Source of the DNA: Axinella damicornis
Taxonomy: Eukaryota > Porifera > Demospongiae > Axinellida > Axinellidae
Assembly: GCA_963931865.1 (NCBI GenBank)
Contig: OZ007510.1
Coordinates: forward strand, 8,466,993-8,530,992
DNA length: 64,000 nucleotides
Direction: 5' to 3'
Below, one piece after another: positions 20,348-31,300 of this stretch (position 1 is the first letter of the stretch; each line of letters opens with the position of its first letter). The notes beneath the pieces were generated by a model, which was not told the DNA's origin, did no database searches, and saw only the letters and a list, made by a program, of their open reading frames with translations. The position numbers were made by a program, and so were the translations under genes.

Positions 20348-22810
20348 GTGATGCTTAGAACTGGACTTTTGGTGAGTGCAGCAGTGTGCAGGTGCCGCTC
20401 ACTCAAGCAATACGCATTATTTGTTCAAAAGCTGTTGAGACCAAAGCTGTTGTCCTCATCACTCCAGAAAGGGGGCATAATGGCAGCAAGAATGAAAACC
20501 AAACAGGTTCAACCTTCTGCTCTTGTTGACTGCCACCTCCAAGTCATTGGGACGGGAGGGGGAGAGGTCCCCCCATGCCTGTTCCTCTTCACGGACTCAA
20601 GACGGTACCTCTTCAACTGCGGTGAGAGTGTCCAACGTTTGTGTCATGAGCACAAGGTGAAAGTGAGTAAGCTCCAAGATGTGTTTGTGACCCAAGTGAC
20701 ATGGGATAACCTTGGAGGCCTCCCAGGACTTGCTATGACGTTGAGGGACATTGGTGTAACAAAGCTGGGCATCCATGGCTCCAGTTCCTTGGAAGGCTTT
20801 GTCTCTGCCGCACGACTCTTTCTGAGCAAGGAGAAAATAAAGTTACAATCCCTGGAAGAGTGCACAAGTGCCACGTCGTTGCCAGATGCAACATATTCAG
20901 ATGAAAATATAACCATCAAGACGATTGATCTTGCTCTTGGATCACAACATGGCAGTGCTGGTGGTCAGTCTGATAGTGATTCAGACCCATCCCAAGAGCC
21001 ACAACTAAAGAAAGCAAAATCCGTTTCCAAGTGCACCTCCACAGCTGTGTTTGTCTGCAAGCTAGTCGACATCCCAGGGAAGTTTAATGTCCAGAGAGCC
21101 AAGGAACTTGGTTTATCCCCTGGTCCCAACTACAAGGCCCTCGTCAATGGAACAGCTGTCACTACCCCGGATGGCAGGGTGATCCAGCCCTCGGACGTCG
21201 TGGGACCAACGCAAAAAGGGCCAACGTTTATCATCCTTGAGTGCCCACAGCTGCAATTCATTTCCTTGGTCACCACACACCCATTACTACAGCAGGACGC
21301 ATTTGTTAGCACAGGGCAGTCGGTTGCCCTGGTAGCCCACATTGTCCCCCCAGAAGTGCTAGATGATGAGGAGTATTGCAAGTGGATGGCTAGTTTCGGT
21401 CCGGATACAAAGCACCTGGTTCTCAGCAGCACTCTCTGTCCCAGTGAGTTAGGCATAAGAGATGCGTTGAAGATTCAATGCCCCCTTCATCTTCTGAACC
21501 CGTCCGTATACCATGCCCCACCCACTCCCGAACTGAGGTCAGATGCCTATGCTCATCTGAAGGCTTTCAAAATTCTACCTAGAGAGTCAATCGTACTTGG
21601 ACAGACCTTCTTGAAGTACCACCTCAAGCCAGTTACAAAGATAGGAGTTGATGTCTCAGGTATTCTCAAACCACTGCAGGAAGATATAGCAGAAAAGGTG
21701 GCAGCCATCCAATCCAACCCAAAGCTCACACATGCAATCCTTCACCCAGACAAGTGTTCTGGTAGTAGTAATCCAGATGAGCACCTGGAAGCAGAAATGA
21801 AATGCGCTGATAGTTTGGATCAATTGCCTTCGCTCACTGTTCCTAGCCCCATTCTGCCAGCCGCACGTCTGAGTCCAGACGACGCTCTGATCACATTTCT
21901 GGGAACTGGAGCTTCGGTTCCCTCAAAGTATCGCAACGTAAGTGGCATCCTGGTCCAGACCCCGGACAGTGGACATGTGTTACTGGACTGTGGGGAGGGA
22001 ACCCTGTCACAGATCTACAGGTGCTTCGGCCGGCAACATGGAGATGACATCATACGTGACCTGAGAACAGTGTTTATTTCCCACATTCACGGTGACCACC
22101 ACCTTGGCCTAATAAGTGTGCTACAAAGAAGGGAGAAGCTTCTAAGACTAGTGGAATCTTCCACACCCAGTGCTGTCAGTGAATCACGAAAGGAGAAAGC
22201 AGTTGTGGTGGGCCCAGTCTACCTTCGCCAATGGTTGAAGGAGTACAGGATGAAATGTGAGCATTTGTCTCTCAAGTTTGTCGATTCATCAACTGTACTG
22301 GAGAGTGGTGCTGGAGATGGTTTGAGGAGAGGGGAGTTTCAGATGCAGACTGTGCCTGTCATCCACTGCAGAGAGGCATATGGGGCGGTTGTGCAACACG
22401 AAAGAGGATGGAAGATTGTCTATTCCGGTGACACTAGGCCTTGCTCTCATCTAGTCCATGCTGGGAAGAATGCAACCCTTCTCATTCACGAAGCAACTTT
22501 CGAAGATGATTTATATGCTGATGCACTAGCACGGAACCATAGCACTATTAGCGAAGCATTAGATATTGCCAAGCAGATGAATCCTGACTTCACAATCCTC
22601 ACGCACTTCAGTCAACGCTACCCAAAAGTCCCACAATTATTATTGACTGATGATTGTCCCAGATCAAAAGTTACGATTGCATTTGACTGCATGAGTGCTC
22701 GCTTGAATGAGCTGCAGAAACTACCCTCATTCCTACCAGCCATGAAGGAAATATTTGCAGAAGATTTTGAGCAAGATGATAATATTATACCTAGCTATTC
22801 TTCTTGGTAG
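20348..22810 (+). CDS. ELAC2: Long-form tRNase Z (ELAC2), intronless
   Basis: One uninterrupted 820-residue frame. The N-terminal half has the degenerate metallo-beta-lactamase domain of tRNase Z-L (VIGTGGGEVPPCLFLF, LFNCGES). The C-terminal half (from about residue 512) is the active domain, with ITFLGTGASVPSKYRNVSG, the zinc motif SHIHGDHHLG at residues 578-587, then VIHCREAYG, YSGDTRPC, LIHEATFED and a distal LTHFSQRY histidine motif. The enzyme removes 3' trailers from tRNA precursors in nucleus and mitochondria. The basic, Ser/Leu-rich first 40 residues suit a mitochondrial signal, and the Met at about residue 45 (GIMAARMKTK) could start a nuclear form. Lack of introns among intron-rich neighbours is odd, but the frame is intact. 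Confidence 0.93.
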   Translation: MMLRTGLLVSAAVCRCRSLKQYALFVQKLLRPKLLSSSLQKGGIMAARMKTKQVQPSALVDCHLQVIGTGGGEVPPCLFLFTDSRRYLFNCGESVQRLCHEHKVKVSKLQDVFVTQVTWDNLGGLPGLAMTLRDIGVTKLGIHGSSSLEGFVSAARLFLSKEKIKLQSLEECTSATSLPDATYSDENITIKTIDLALGSQHGSAGGQSDSDSDPSQEPQLKKAKSVSKCTSTAVFVCKLVDIPGKFNVQRAKELGLSPGPNYKALVNGTAVTTPDGRVIQPSDVVGPTQKGPTFIILECPQLQFISLVTTHPLLQQDAFVSTGQSVALVAHIVPPEVLDDEEYCKWMASFGPDTKHLVLSSTLCPSELGIRDALKIQCPLHLLNPSVYHAPPTPELRSDAYAHLKAFKILPRESIVLGQTFLKYHLKPVTKIGVDVSGILKPLQEDIAEKVAAIQSNPKLTHAILHPDKCSGSSNPDEHLEAEMKCADSLDQLPSLTVPSPILPAARLSPDDALITFLGTGASVPSKYRNVSGILVQTPDSGHVLLDCGEGTLSQIYRCFGRQHGDDIIRDLRTVFISHIHGDHHLGLISVLQRREKLLRLVESSTPSAVSESRKEKAVVVGPVYLRQWLKEYRMKCEHLSLKFVDSSTVLESGAGDGLRRGEFQMQTVPVIHCREAYGAVVQHERGWKIVYSGDTRPCSHLVHAGKNATLLIHEATFEDDLYADALARNHSTISEALDIAKQMNPDFTILTHFSQRYPKVPQLLLTDDCPRSKVTIAFDCMSARLNELQKLPSFLPAMKEIFAEDFEQDDNIIPSYSSW

Positions 22811-22835
22811 ATTTTGTTATCGTTGTGAAACTTAC

Positions 22836-22900
22836 TGCGCATGCGCAACAATTGAGCGCACACGTGACGTTAGCAGACTTCGTAAAAAAAATGGCGGAGA
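22836..22900 (+). promoter_or_regulatory. Compact RBFOX promoter: NRF1-like palindrome, E-box, YY1-like ATG
   Basis: The 80 bases between the ELAC2 stop and the RBFOX start contain TGCGCATGCGCA at 22836-22847, a perfect NRF1 consensus. CACGTGACGT follows at 22861 (E-box plus half CRE). The start codon lies inside AAAATGGCGGA, which resembles a YY1 site. Motif identity is seen in the sequence; promoter function is inferred. Confidence 0.6.
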
Positions 22901-25900
22901 ATTTGATCCCTGGACTTGATGGGGATATTCCTGCGGAGAGAGGGCTCCTACCGGACTCCTTGAATTTGAAGAAGAAGACCAACGGCGAGACGGTGGGTTA
23001 CGCCACGAAGCATTCTGCGGGAGCAAAGAGTTCTGGCCCTGTAGTAACCCAGGCTAAGGTAAGGCTTTGACACTACATACCGTACACTGTGTACGCGGTG
23101 GACGTTTGTAGTTCGAGTCTTGTTTCTAAGTATTGAAGGAAAGCGGATGTGTTTGTTTGTTTATAAGCTTCGGAACCCAATAACGAAGTTTGTACTACTT
23201 TAGATAGGTAACACGTGGTCCCTTGCTGTGGTATCTATAATGTGAGCTAGAGTGTGTACTTCCTTCCATTATGTTGCTCATCACAGCTAACTGGGAACTA
23301 TGGCGCACCTGGAGAGCCCTACCCTCCTGGGGAATCCAGAACAATGCCTACCAGTGCTTCACAGTCAACAACCACGACCACTGCTGCAGGCTACAGCCAA
23401 CCTCGTGCCGCTGAATCGGGAACAAGTTCCACGCAGGGCACACTCCCCCAACAGGGCTCCTCCAGTTCCTATAACCAGACACAGTCAGCATCAGATAGCA
23501 CAACGTATAATTTTTCTGCAACAGGATCAGGATATAACTATTCGTATGGGCAAGAGTACAACCGGGCACCAAACTATAACCAGTTACCCTCACACTCCTC
23601 CGCAAACATTAATAGCACATCTGCATCACCCAGCACCACCACACAGTCCACGTTCCTTCCCCCCTCCTCCTCCTACCCCACTGCAAACAGCGAGCAGTCT
23701 TCAGAACATGTTAAGTTATCCCAGCCCAAGAGATTACATGTCAGCAACATCCCATTCAGGTTCCGGGAGCCAGACCTGCGACACTTATTTTACGTGAGTG
23801 CTAGTTCTCTCATCCCGCTATATTCCAGTGGAGTACTGTATACTCCAAGTCTCGTCCTAAAGCATACATTTGTGTTAGATAATATTTGTAGTCAGACATG
23901 CACATGAAACGTGGTGTTTAGACTTAAATCCAAGGTTGATTGACTTGTCCCTTAAGTGCCTTCCCTGAAACTCCCAGGATCGGAGGTGAAGTAACTTGCT
24001 AAGATTCGGATAATTTCATGCGCAACTTCAAGGCCTGACACTGACAGGCAACTACTGGTGGAGTTTCACGGGACCTGAAGTAGTTTCAGCAAGCCTGATG
24101 GGCAGTGCCTGTATATCGCTCCTGTTCTTTTACCTAGGGTTGAATTTGTGCCAAGCAGAGCATGGGCGAGTCTCACGGCCATTAGAATAGTAATAAGTCG
24201 ATGCTCTTTGTGGTATTGACTACTCTGAGGACTCGCTTTGTTCCGCTCTCTGACGAGCTCCTCCCGATTCTCTGAGGCAATACCTTGCGAAGGAACGGAG
24301 AGCGACAGAGATCTTTTGAGGTCGGGGAGTCCATCTGCGGCCTTGAAGAATCGCAGAACTTGAAGGACCGTGAGCGCTGCACAGGTTAATTCAGTGGTAC
24401 TAGTACTACTAGTTTACACGTGGCTGACCGTAAAAATTATCCGTTGTAAATAGATTTCGTGCGTTAAATTTTCGTGGTTGCGGGCAACTACGAAAATATT
24501 TTAACAACGAAAATTTCCCGATCTACGGTACTGTACAACTCATGAGGAGTATAAACTACCCTCTGACGTGGCAATGGCTACTTTGTATGGTGTGGAACTT
24601 AGCCAACTTGCAAGACTCTACACGTGGAATACACCGTTTGAACTAGAGACATACAGTCATACAGTACATGTGTATATCTTGGCCTCCGTCCCAGACTCTG
24701 TCTGTGGATCTGTGAGGTGACCCAGAGTGAGCCCCATGGAGGCAATATCTTTTCCGTGATATGTGGATGCACTCATGCTCACCTAGTCTATCGAGCTAGA
24801 CCAATTCTCTCGCTTTCCGGAAGTTGGGGGCAGGGCAGAGAGAAAGGCGAGAGAGGGTCTAGCAGATGTTATTAGTATGCATGAGGTACTGACCAATCAG
24901 AATCTACTGAGAGATTTCAGCTAGTAGTGATGTGTGTATATTATATTATGCGTTCGCTAAGTACCTGTGAACAGCTACACGTAGCTAGTTGGCTATAAAT
25001 TTTTGCTGAGTGGAAATGGCATTGTTTAAGACTTGGATCGCTGAAATATCAACTAACCCATTGCTTGTCACCCGTGCTGTTGAGAAAGGACCACGTCACA
25101 TGGGCAACGAAAAAATAAAGCCTGAGCTACGTGGAGTTCTCACTGTGGCTTCAGCTCGTTTTGTGTTGCAAGCAGGCACAGAGGAACTTTGTGTAGCTTC
25201 TGAACAAGCTCTTTCCTGGAGCATTCAAAGCGCTCTCTCTGTTTCGCGGCTTTGAGTATGCTGCCTCGGCAAGACACACACGCGACCTCGGAATGCACTA
25301 CGCATACGATCAATTTCTATCACGTGGCGATACTGCGGTTCAATTAACGTGCAGGTTAAGTGACCACTAAGTGGTTCTATGTCAGCACCTCATGCATACT
25401 AATAACATCTTCTAGACCCTCTCGCTTTTCTCTCCGCCCTGCCCCCAACCTCCGGAAAGCGATAGAATTGGTCTAGCTCAATAGACTAATGCTCACGCCA
25501 ATGATGCTGCAATCATCAGTTGTCAGGTGATATCAAAGGACACTTGGGTGATAGCTTTTGATTTGGTCCCACCTCCTGGGGTCTTAGCATCTGGGAGATG
25601 ACTGGGTCCAGTTGCCAGCCACTTCCCAAAGGTCATTTCATAGCTTATCAAATCAGGTGACAGTTTTGATAGCGACCAACCAACCTCTAGTTCACCTTGA
25701 TCAACTCTCTGGTCCCTGCAGGGCTATGGTGACATCGCATCAGCTGAAGTTATATTTAATGAACGTGGTTCGAAGGGATTCGGCTTTGTCACTTTCTCCA
25801 ACGGAGATGATGCCACGAAGGCCAAGGATGACTTGAATGGGAAGGTATTGGATGGAAGAAGAATAGAGGTGAGGTGTTGCGGGTGTGTGGGATGTGATGT

Positions 25901-28309
25901 GAGGTGTTGCAGGTGTGTGGGTGTGATGTGAGGTGTTGCAGGTGTGTGGGGTGTAGTGTGAGGTGTTGCAGGTGTGTGGGGTGTGATGTGAGGTGTTGCA
26001 GGTATGTGTGTGATGTGAGATGTGGGTGGGTGTGAGAGGAGAGATAATCAAGCTTTCCAACTCGGATTTTGTGTCACAGCTTTACATAATTCTGTACGTG
26101 ATACTGTGCCACTGTGACGTCACTGGGAGCTTTGGTACATGTACATTAGCTCTGTGTGTCCTCCTGGATGCTAGGTCATCTCCATCACAGGTTACCCAAT
26201 AATGTGAGTGCGGCAGATATGATGTCACAGTGGCACCATATCACATGCAAAATCCTCCCGGAGTTTCCTTCTTAGTTTCCTCCGCAGCTGGAAGACAAAG
26301 TGTGTGTGTGGGGGGGTATGATGCATCATGTTGAGACTGTACTGGCCTTGTTCCAGAGCCATTCCTAACCTCTGTCACAAATTGTAGACTCACAAATGAA
26401 CGTTCAAGGACAATACACCTCTCAACTTGGTGAAAGTTAGTTGACAGGTGTGTGAGAGGGCCACTGGTCTGAGCTCACTGTTTGCTGTGGTTAGTTTGTG
26501 AGACCAGCTCAGCCGGGGTTTTTTTGTCACTGCTTACGGGATTAACGGTTTGCAAGGTGAGCTGTCCAAGAAGTGTCTCAGATCTCAATAAAGCTGGGAT
26601 GCCTTGAGAATGGACAGCGATATTATAAATGACGTGTGGCACAACATTTGAAGTGGGAGTGTCCTTCGTTTGTCTTGTGGACGAAGCTACTGAAAGTCAA
26701 CAGCTTTTGTTGTGAATGTTACCAGGCTCTCTCCTCCCTAGTTCTTTGCATAACATCGGTATCTGTCTACCCCCAACAATGTCTGAATTTTGGTTCCAAG
26801 GGACAGTGACTGGTAGTACAGTAGTTAACCCTTTCCAGACAATGACCTCATGTGATGTCATCAGACGTTATGGCACCTGCTGGCAATATCCTTCAGAGAT
26901 AGGTCCCCCCCCCCCCCCCCCCCCCCCCCCCACCCACCCACAGCATTTCCAGAGATCATTTTCAGGGATGGAGCCCAAGGAGGGGTACATGGGTGGAGCC
27001 CATGGCCAGGAGGTGTACAGGGGTGAGCCCCAGGGCTAGGAGGGGTACAGTGGTGGAGCCCCAGGAGGGGTACAGTGGTGGAGCCCCAGGAGGGGTACAG
27101 TGGTGGAGCCCCAGGAGGGGTACAGTGGGCGGGGTACAGGGGTGGAGCCCCAGGAGGGGTACAGTGGTGGAGCCCCAGGAGGGGTACAATGGTGGAGCCC
27201 CAGGAGGGGTACAGTGGTGGAGACCCAGGCGGGGTACAGGGGCGGAGCCCCAGGAGGGGTACAGGGGTGGAGCCCCAGGAGGGGTACAGTGGTGGAGACT
27301 CAAGCGGGGTACAGGGGTGGAGACCCAGGAGGGATACAGGGGTGGATTGCCAGGAAAGATTTGTCCTTCCTGGCAATCCACCCCTGTATCCCTCGTGGGG
27401 CTCCACCCCTGTACCCCTCTGGGGCTCCATCCTGAATCCTTCCTGGCAATCCATGCACTGTACCCCTCCTAGGGCTCCACCCCTATATCCATATCCCTCC
27501 TGGGGCTCCATCCTTCCTTCCTGGTACTCAACCCCTGTGTCCCTCCTGGGGCACCACGCCCTGTATCCCTCCCGGGGCTGCATCCCTATATCTTTACAGA
27601 CAGTCCACCCCTATATCCACCCTGGGGCTCCATCGCCTCATCTGTGTGCACCTTCCTGTTTTGAAACGGAATTTGTTATTTACGGAGACCTTGATTGGGC
27701 ATTAGGGTTGCCTGTGTGTTGTTGTGGTAATCATGCGCAACTCAATAATGTAATCATTATAGGTTTCCCCTATGTCCACCTAGCCTCGTTCCCAGGCTCT
27801 CTCCTCCAAACAAACGAGGCTAGGAATGAGCCTGGTAACCTTTGCGAGAAAAGCTGTCGACTTCAGGCGCGTCATCATTCATGTTATAAACGAATGACAC
27901 TCCTACATGTACTTTTGTGGTAAATGTCGCACCTGTTGCAAATCCATCACATGCTGTTGAAAAGTATCGGTCTACGTGTTCAGGCTTCATCGAAGTCCAA
28001 GACACTACTACAAGCAAACCAGGACAAAGTCACCTTGTGAATAGCGAGGTCAGACCAATGGCCCTCTTGCACACCCTGTCAACTGCCTTTCGCCAACCTT
28101 TGATGAGAGGTACTCCGTCCCGGAACGTTCAGTTCTGAGTCTACAATTTGAGCGTTAGCATGGCAGTGGTAGATAGCTACAAAATAAGACTCTCTCCTCC
28201 CCTGGGTTTTGAGGAGAGAGCCTGTGACCGAGGCTAATGTCCACCCTCCTATTAATAAGTACTTCTGTCTGTTGGTGTTTGCTGTTAGCAAACTGGATGC
28301 AGCAAACTA

Positions 28310-28355
<46 letters not shown>

Positions 28356-31300
28356 GGTAGCTGAGTGCATAGCCATCAGTGGGTGTGGACAGTATTGGAT
28401 TGAGCCCCCCCCCCATCTATGCATGAGAGTCTACATAGCACATAGCAAAAGGGCTGGCCCAAGTGTATGCTAGGTCCTGGGGATACCCCACCTAACCACA
28501 TGTACAGCATTCTCCCCTGAAGTGTGGGCAGTTTTTCTTGTGCTCATCACTTGCTTCTCTCTCCCTCAGATAAATGAAGCCACTCCAAAGAGTAGTACAG
28601 CAAGGGGGGGCCGTGGCCATCGAGGATGGCGTGGGGGAGCCGGTTATGGATACTCAGGCTATGGGTACGGAGCGAGTTATGGCCGTGGGTATGGGGGGAG
28701 GGGAGGGTACCCCTCTCAGCCAGGATACAGGTAAGTGGATGTCTCATGAAGACCCTACAATAGATCTCCAATAAAATGTTTGTGTCTGATTGTCCGTACC
28801 AGCATGGGCTAACAAATGGCTGCGTGGTTTGGGAAGCATGTTCTTTGACTTTGCTACTTTGAGTATTGTACATGGTATACATGTACCTTTGAACGTTTTT
28901 GTCTCTCCCTTCCTGCAGCTACAACCAAGGCTACCAGGTTAGCGAGTGTGTACTACTTATGAGTAGCCATTTTATTGCAAACATTTTAAGCGTACTTGTA
29001 GCTACGGTTGTGCTGGCATGCACGTGTGGCATCACTGCAGTGGCTCCCCCCTCCCCCCACAGAACTATGGCTATAACTTCCAGCAACCTCCACCACCTCA
29101 CCAAAAGTAAGTGGGCTGCAACTTGATGTAAGCCGTGTTAATTTACTCCCTGTGTGTGTGTGTGTCCAAGTAGAGACATACCGTAGAGACCGGTTAATAG
29201 GCGCATGCAGGTATTAAGCGCATAATTTAAATAAGCGCATACTTCCTTCTTGTCCTTACATATCAAATAATTAGCGCATACGCAGAAGCACCCGGCACTC
29301 TCAAAGCTACGCTGGATAGCAAACACTTACATGACAACTCTCGAGGGACATAGCCTACTACCGTGCACCTCTCCGTTCGCAAGGCACACACTGTGGCAAA
29401 TGGACGACGCAGCCATCGTTTCTGTCCTCGTGTGTAAGTTGAAGAATCTCGCCACCGACATGCAGTACGGGACCATACTATTCCCTTGTAGCTCGATATG
29501 ATGACATTGCTCACAGCATCTTTGTCAGCTTGCCATGATCGGGATCCATTGCTACAGCCCCTCACTTTGGGGCTGCACCCCTCTGGTTCTTCCATACAGC
29601 GCTACTGCTTTGCCTCAGGTATAGTCAGGAGGTTATGCAGCTACGTACTATTTATCTGGTGATGGGAAGCATTATAAATTCATCACAATATGTAATTTAT
29701 ACCAAGTCACCTACCAACAATGAATATGACATCAGCTCGCTCACAGCCCTGACAGATCACTGGTCTCGTCCCACCCACCGAACAACTGACTTCAGCTACT
29801 GACTCATGGTATGGAGAAATCTTAATAACAGAAGCTAGTGCAAAATGAGACTATGTACCATACCGTAGAGACTGGTTAATAGGCGCATGCGCTTATCGCA
29901 TGCAGCAGCAAGAAAGTATGCGCTTATTAAGAGTATACGTTATTATCGGCTCACTCTTGGTCTTGCGCCACAGAAGGGCATGGCATCTTTCAGAGCGCTT
30001 CCTGATTGTGATGATGATTGGATGGAGTCATTACAAGATAGCAGTGCGTCTGGACCAAGCTAGTGCTCATGCTCTTTGCCAGTGACACTAATACAGATAA
30101 TCTGTTGGTGCATCAGATTAGTGAACTACACCAGACTCACACATGCAGTGAGAGAAGCAAGAGCTCGCAAGACCTCTCAGAGAGATGTGTGCCACACTAG
30201 CACAAACACCATGAGAGCTTGCTTACCTCTGCACAGAGTGGTATCAGACTCACTACTTGTATTATATACTGCTTTACATTGTGGTTTCTTTTCTCCTTGT
30301 AGCCAGCAGTGGAACCAAGGAAGCTACGGCGACTTCCAAGGCAGTTATGGAAATGTAAGACGCATGCTTTCAGTATGTTAGTAGAGTGTTGGGCCCTATA
30401 GTTAAGGCAAACCCCACACTGAGGGCTGTGTGTAACTGCCCTCACAGGAAGTTAGCCCTTCTCTCAGCACACAGGAAGTAGAGTGTTTGTTTGGCATGCC
30501 TAAATTGCCCACTTCCTCACAGGGTAGTAGGTGTGCCAACTACTTAACAGTATGAAGCCCTATAAGATGAAAGTGCTGAAGTGAGCTTCATTGTTGTTCA
30601 TTTTAATTCCACAAAGTAGTAGTCTTGTGCCCGGTCGGCCAGGCCCCCCCCCCCAAAAAAAAAACAACAAACAAACACAACAACAACAGAGAACGTCTGA
30701 TTTGAGTGAAATTTCTTGTCACTAACCCCTTTCTCATCTGGCATGTAGGATGTCTAATGAATTTGTGGAGTGCATGCATAATTATGTGGATTATGTCACC
30801 GAACGATCGAAGAGTCAAACACAGCTTGGTTTAAACAGCTCGTAAGGAGGACTGACTTCGTAGTTGGTTTGTGACAAGCTTCTAAGAACCTTTTCAGCCT
30901 TCTCCAACTTTGAAAACCAGTTTGCAGCAATACCGAGAAGCCCACGGCCCTTCTGCTCTCTGAGACTCCTGTCCATATTTTATGCAACTGTAGTTATTTC
31001 CACATGAGGTTCATGTTTATTTGGATTTAGATTTACAGCATGTGTAGCGGCAACAAGCATACATACACTGTACTGTATTTGTCCATTCAGATTTGTGCAG
31101 CCTGAGTTCCTGTCTATATTAGAGCTGTGACCAATAATCAATTAATTGAATAATTGATCAATATAAAGATCTTAGACCAATAGTTGGTGGTAAATTAAGA
31201 TATCAATTATTGAAATCTGCTTGTGAGTATGTTAGCGAGCACAATAAAGGGAACAGAAAATGGTGATATGCAATATAAACTTGTAGTAAACTATACTATT

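Larger units (their letters stand above)
26036..28569. other. RBFOX intron 3, remainder
   Basis: Contains repeats only: a C27 tract, the 25-bp minisatellite with both orientations, a TIR element, a C43 tract and one TGCATG at 28420. Confidence 0.6.

Noticed and set aside
25010..25255. 81-residue ORF inside the 705-bp TIR element as a transposase
   Set aside because: Too short and without a DDE or DNA-binding motif.
26861..27923. Several open frames of 111-282 residues on both strands
   Set aside because: They follow the 25-bp minisatellite, are repetitive in every frame and have no family similarity.
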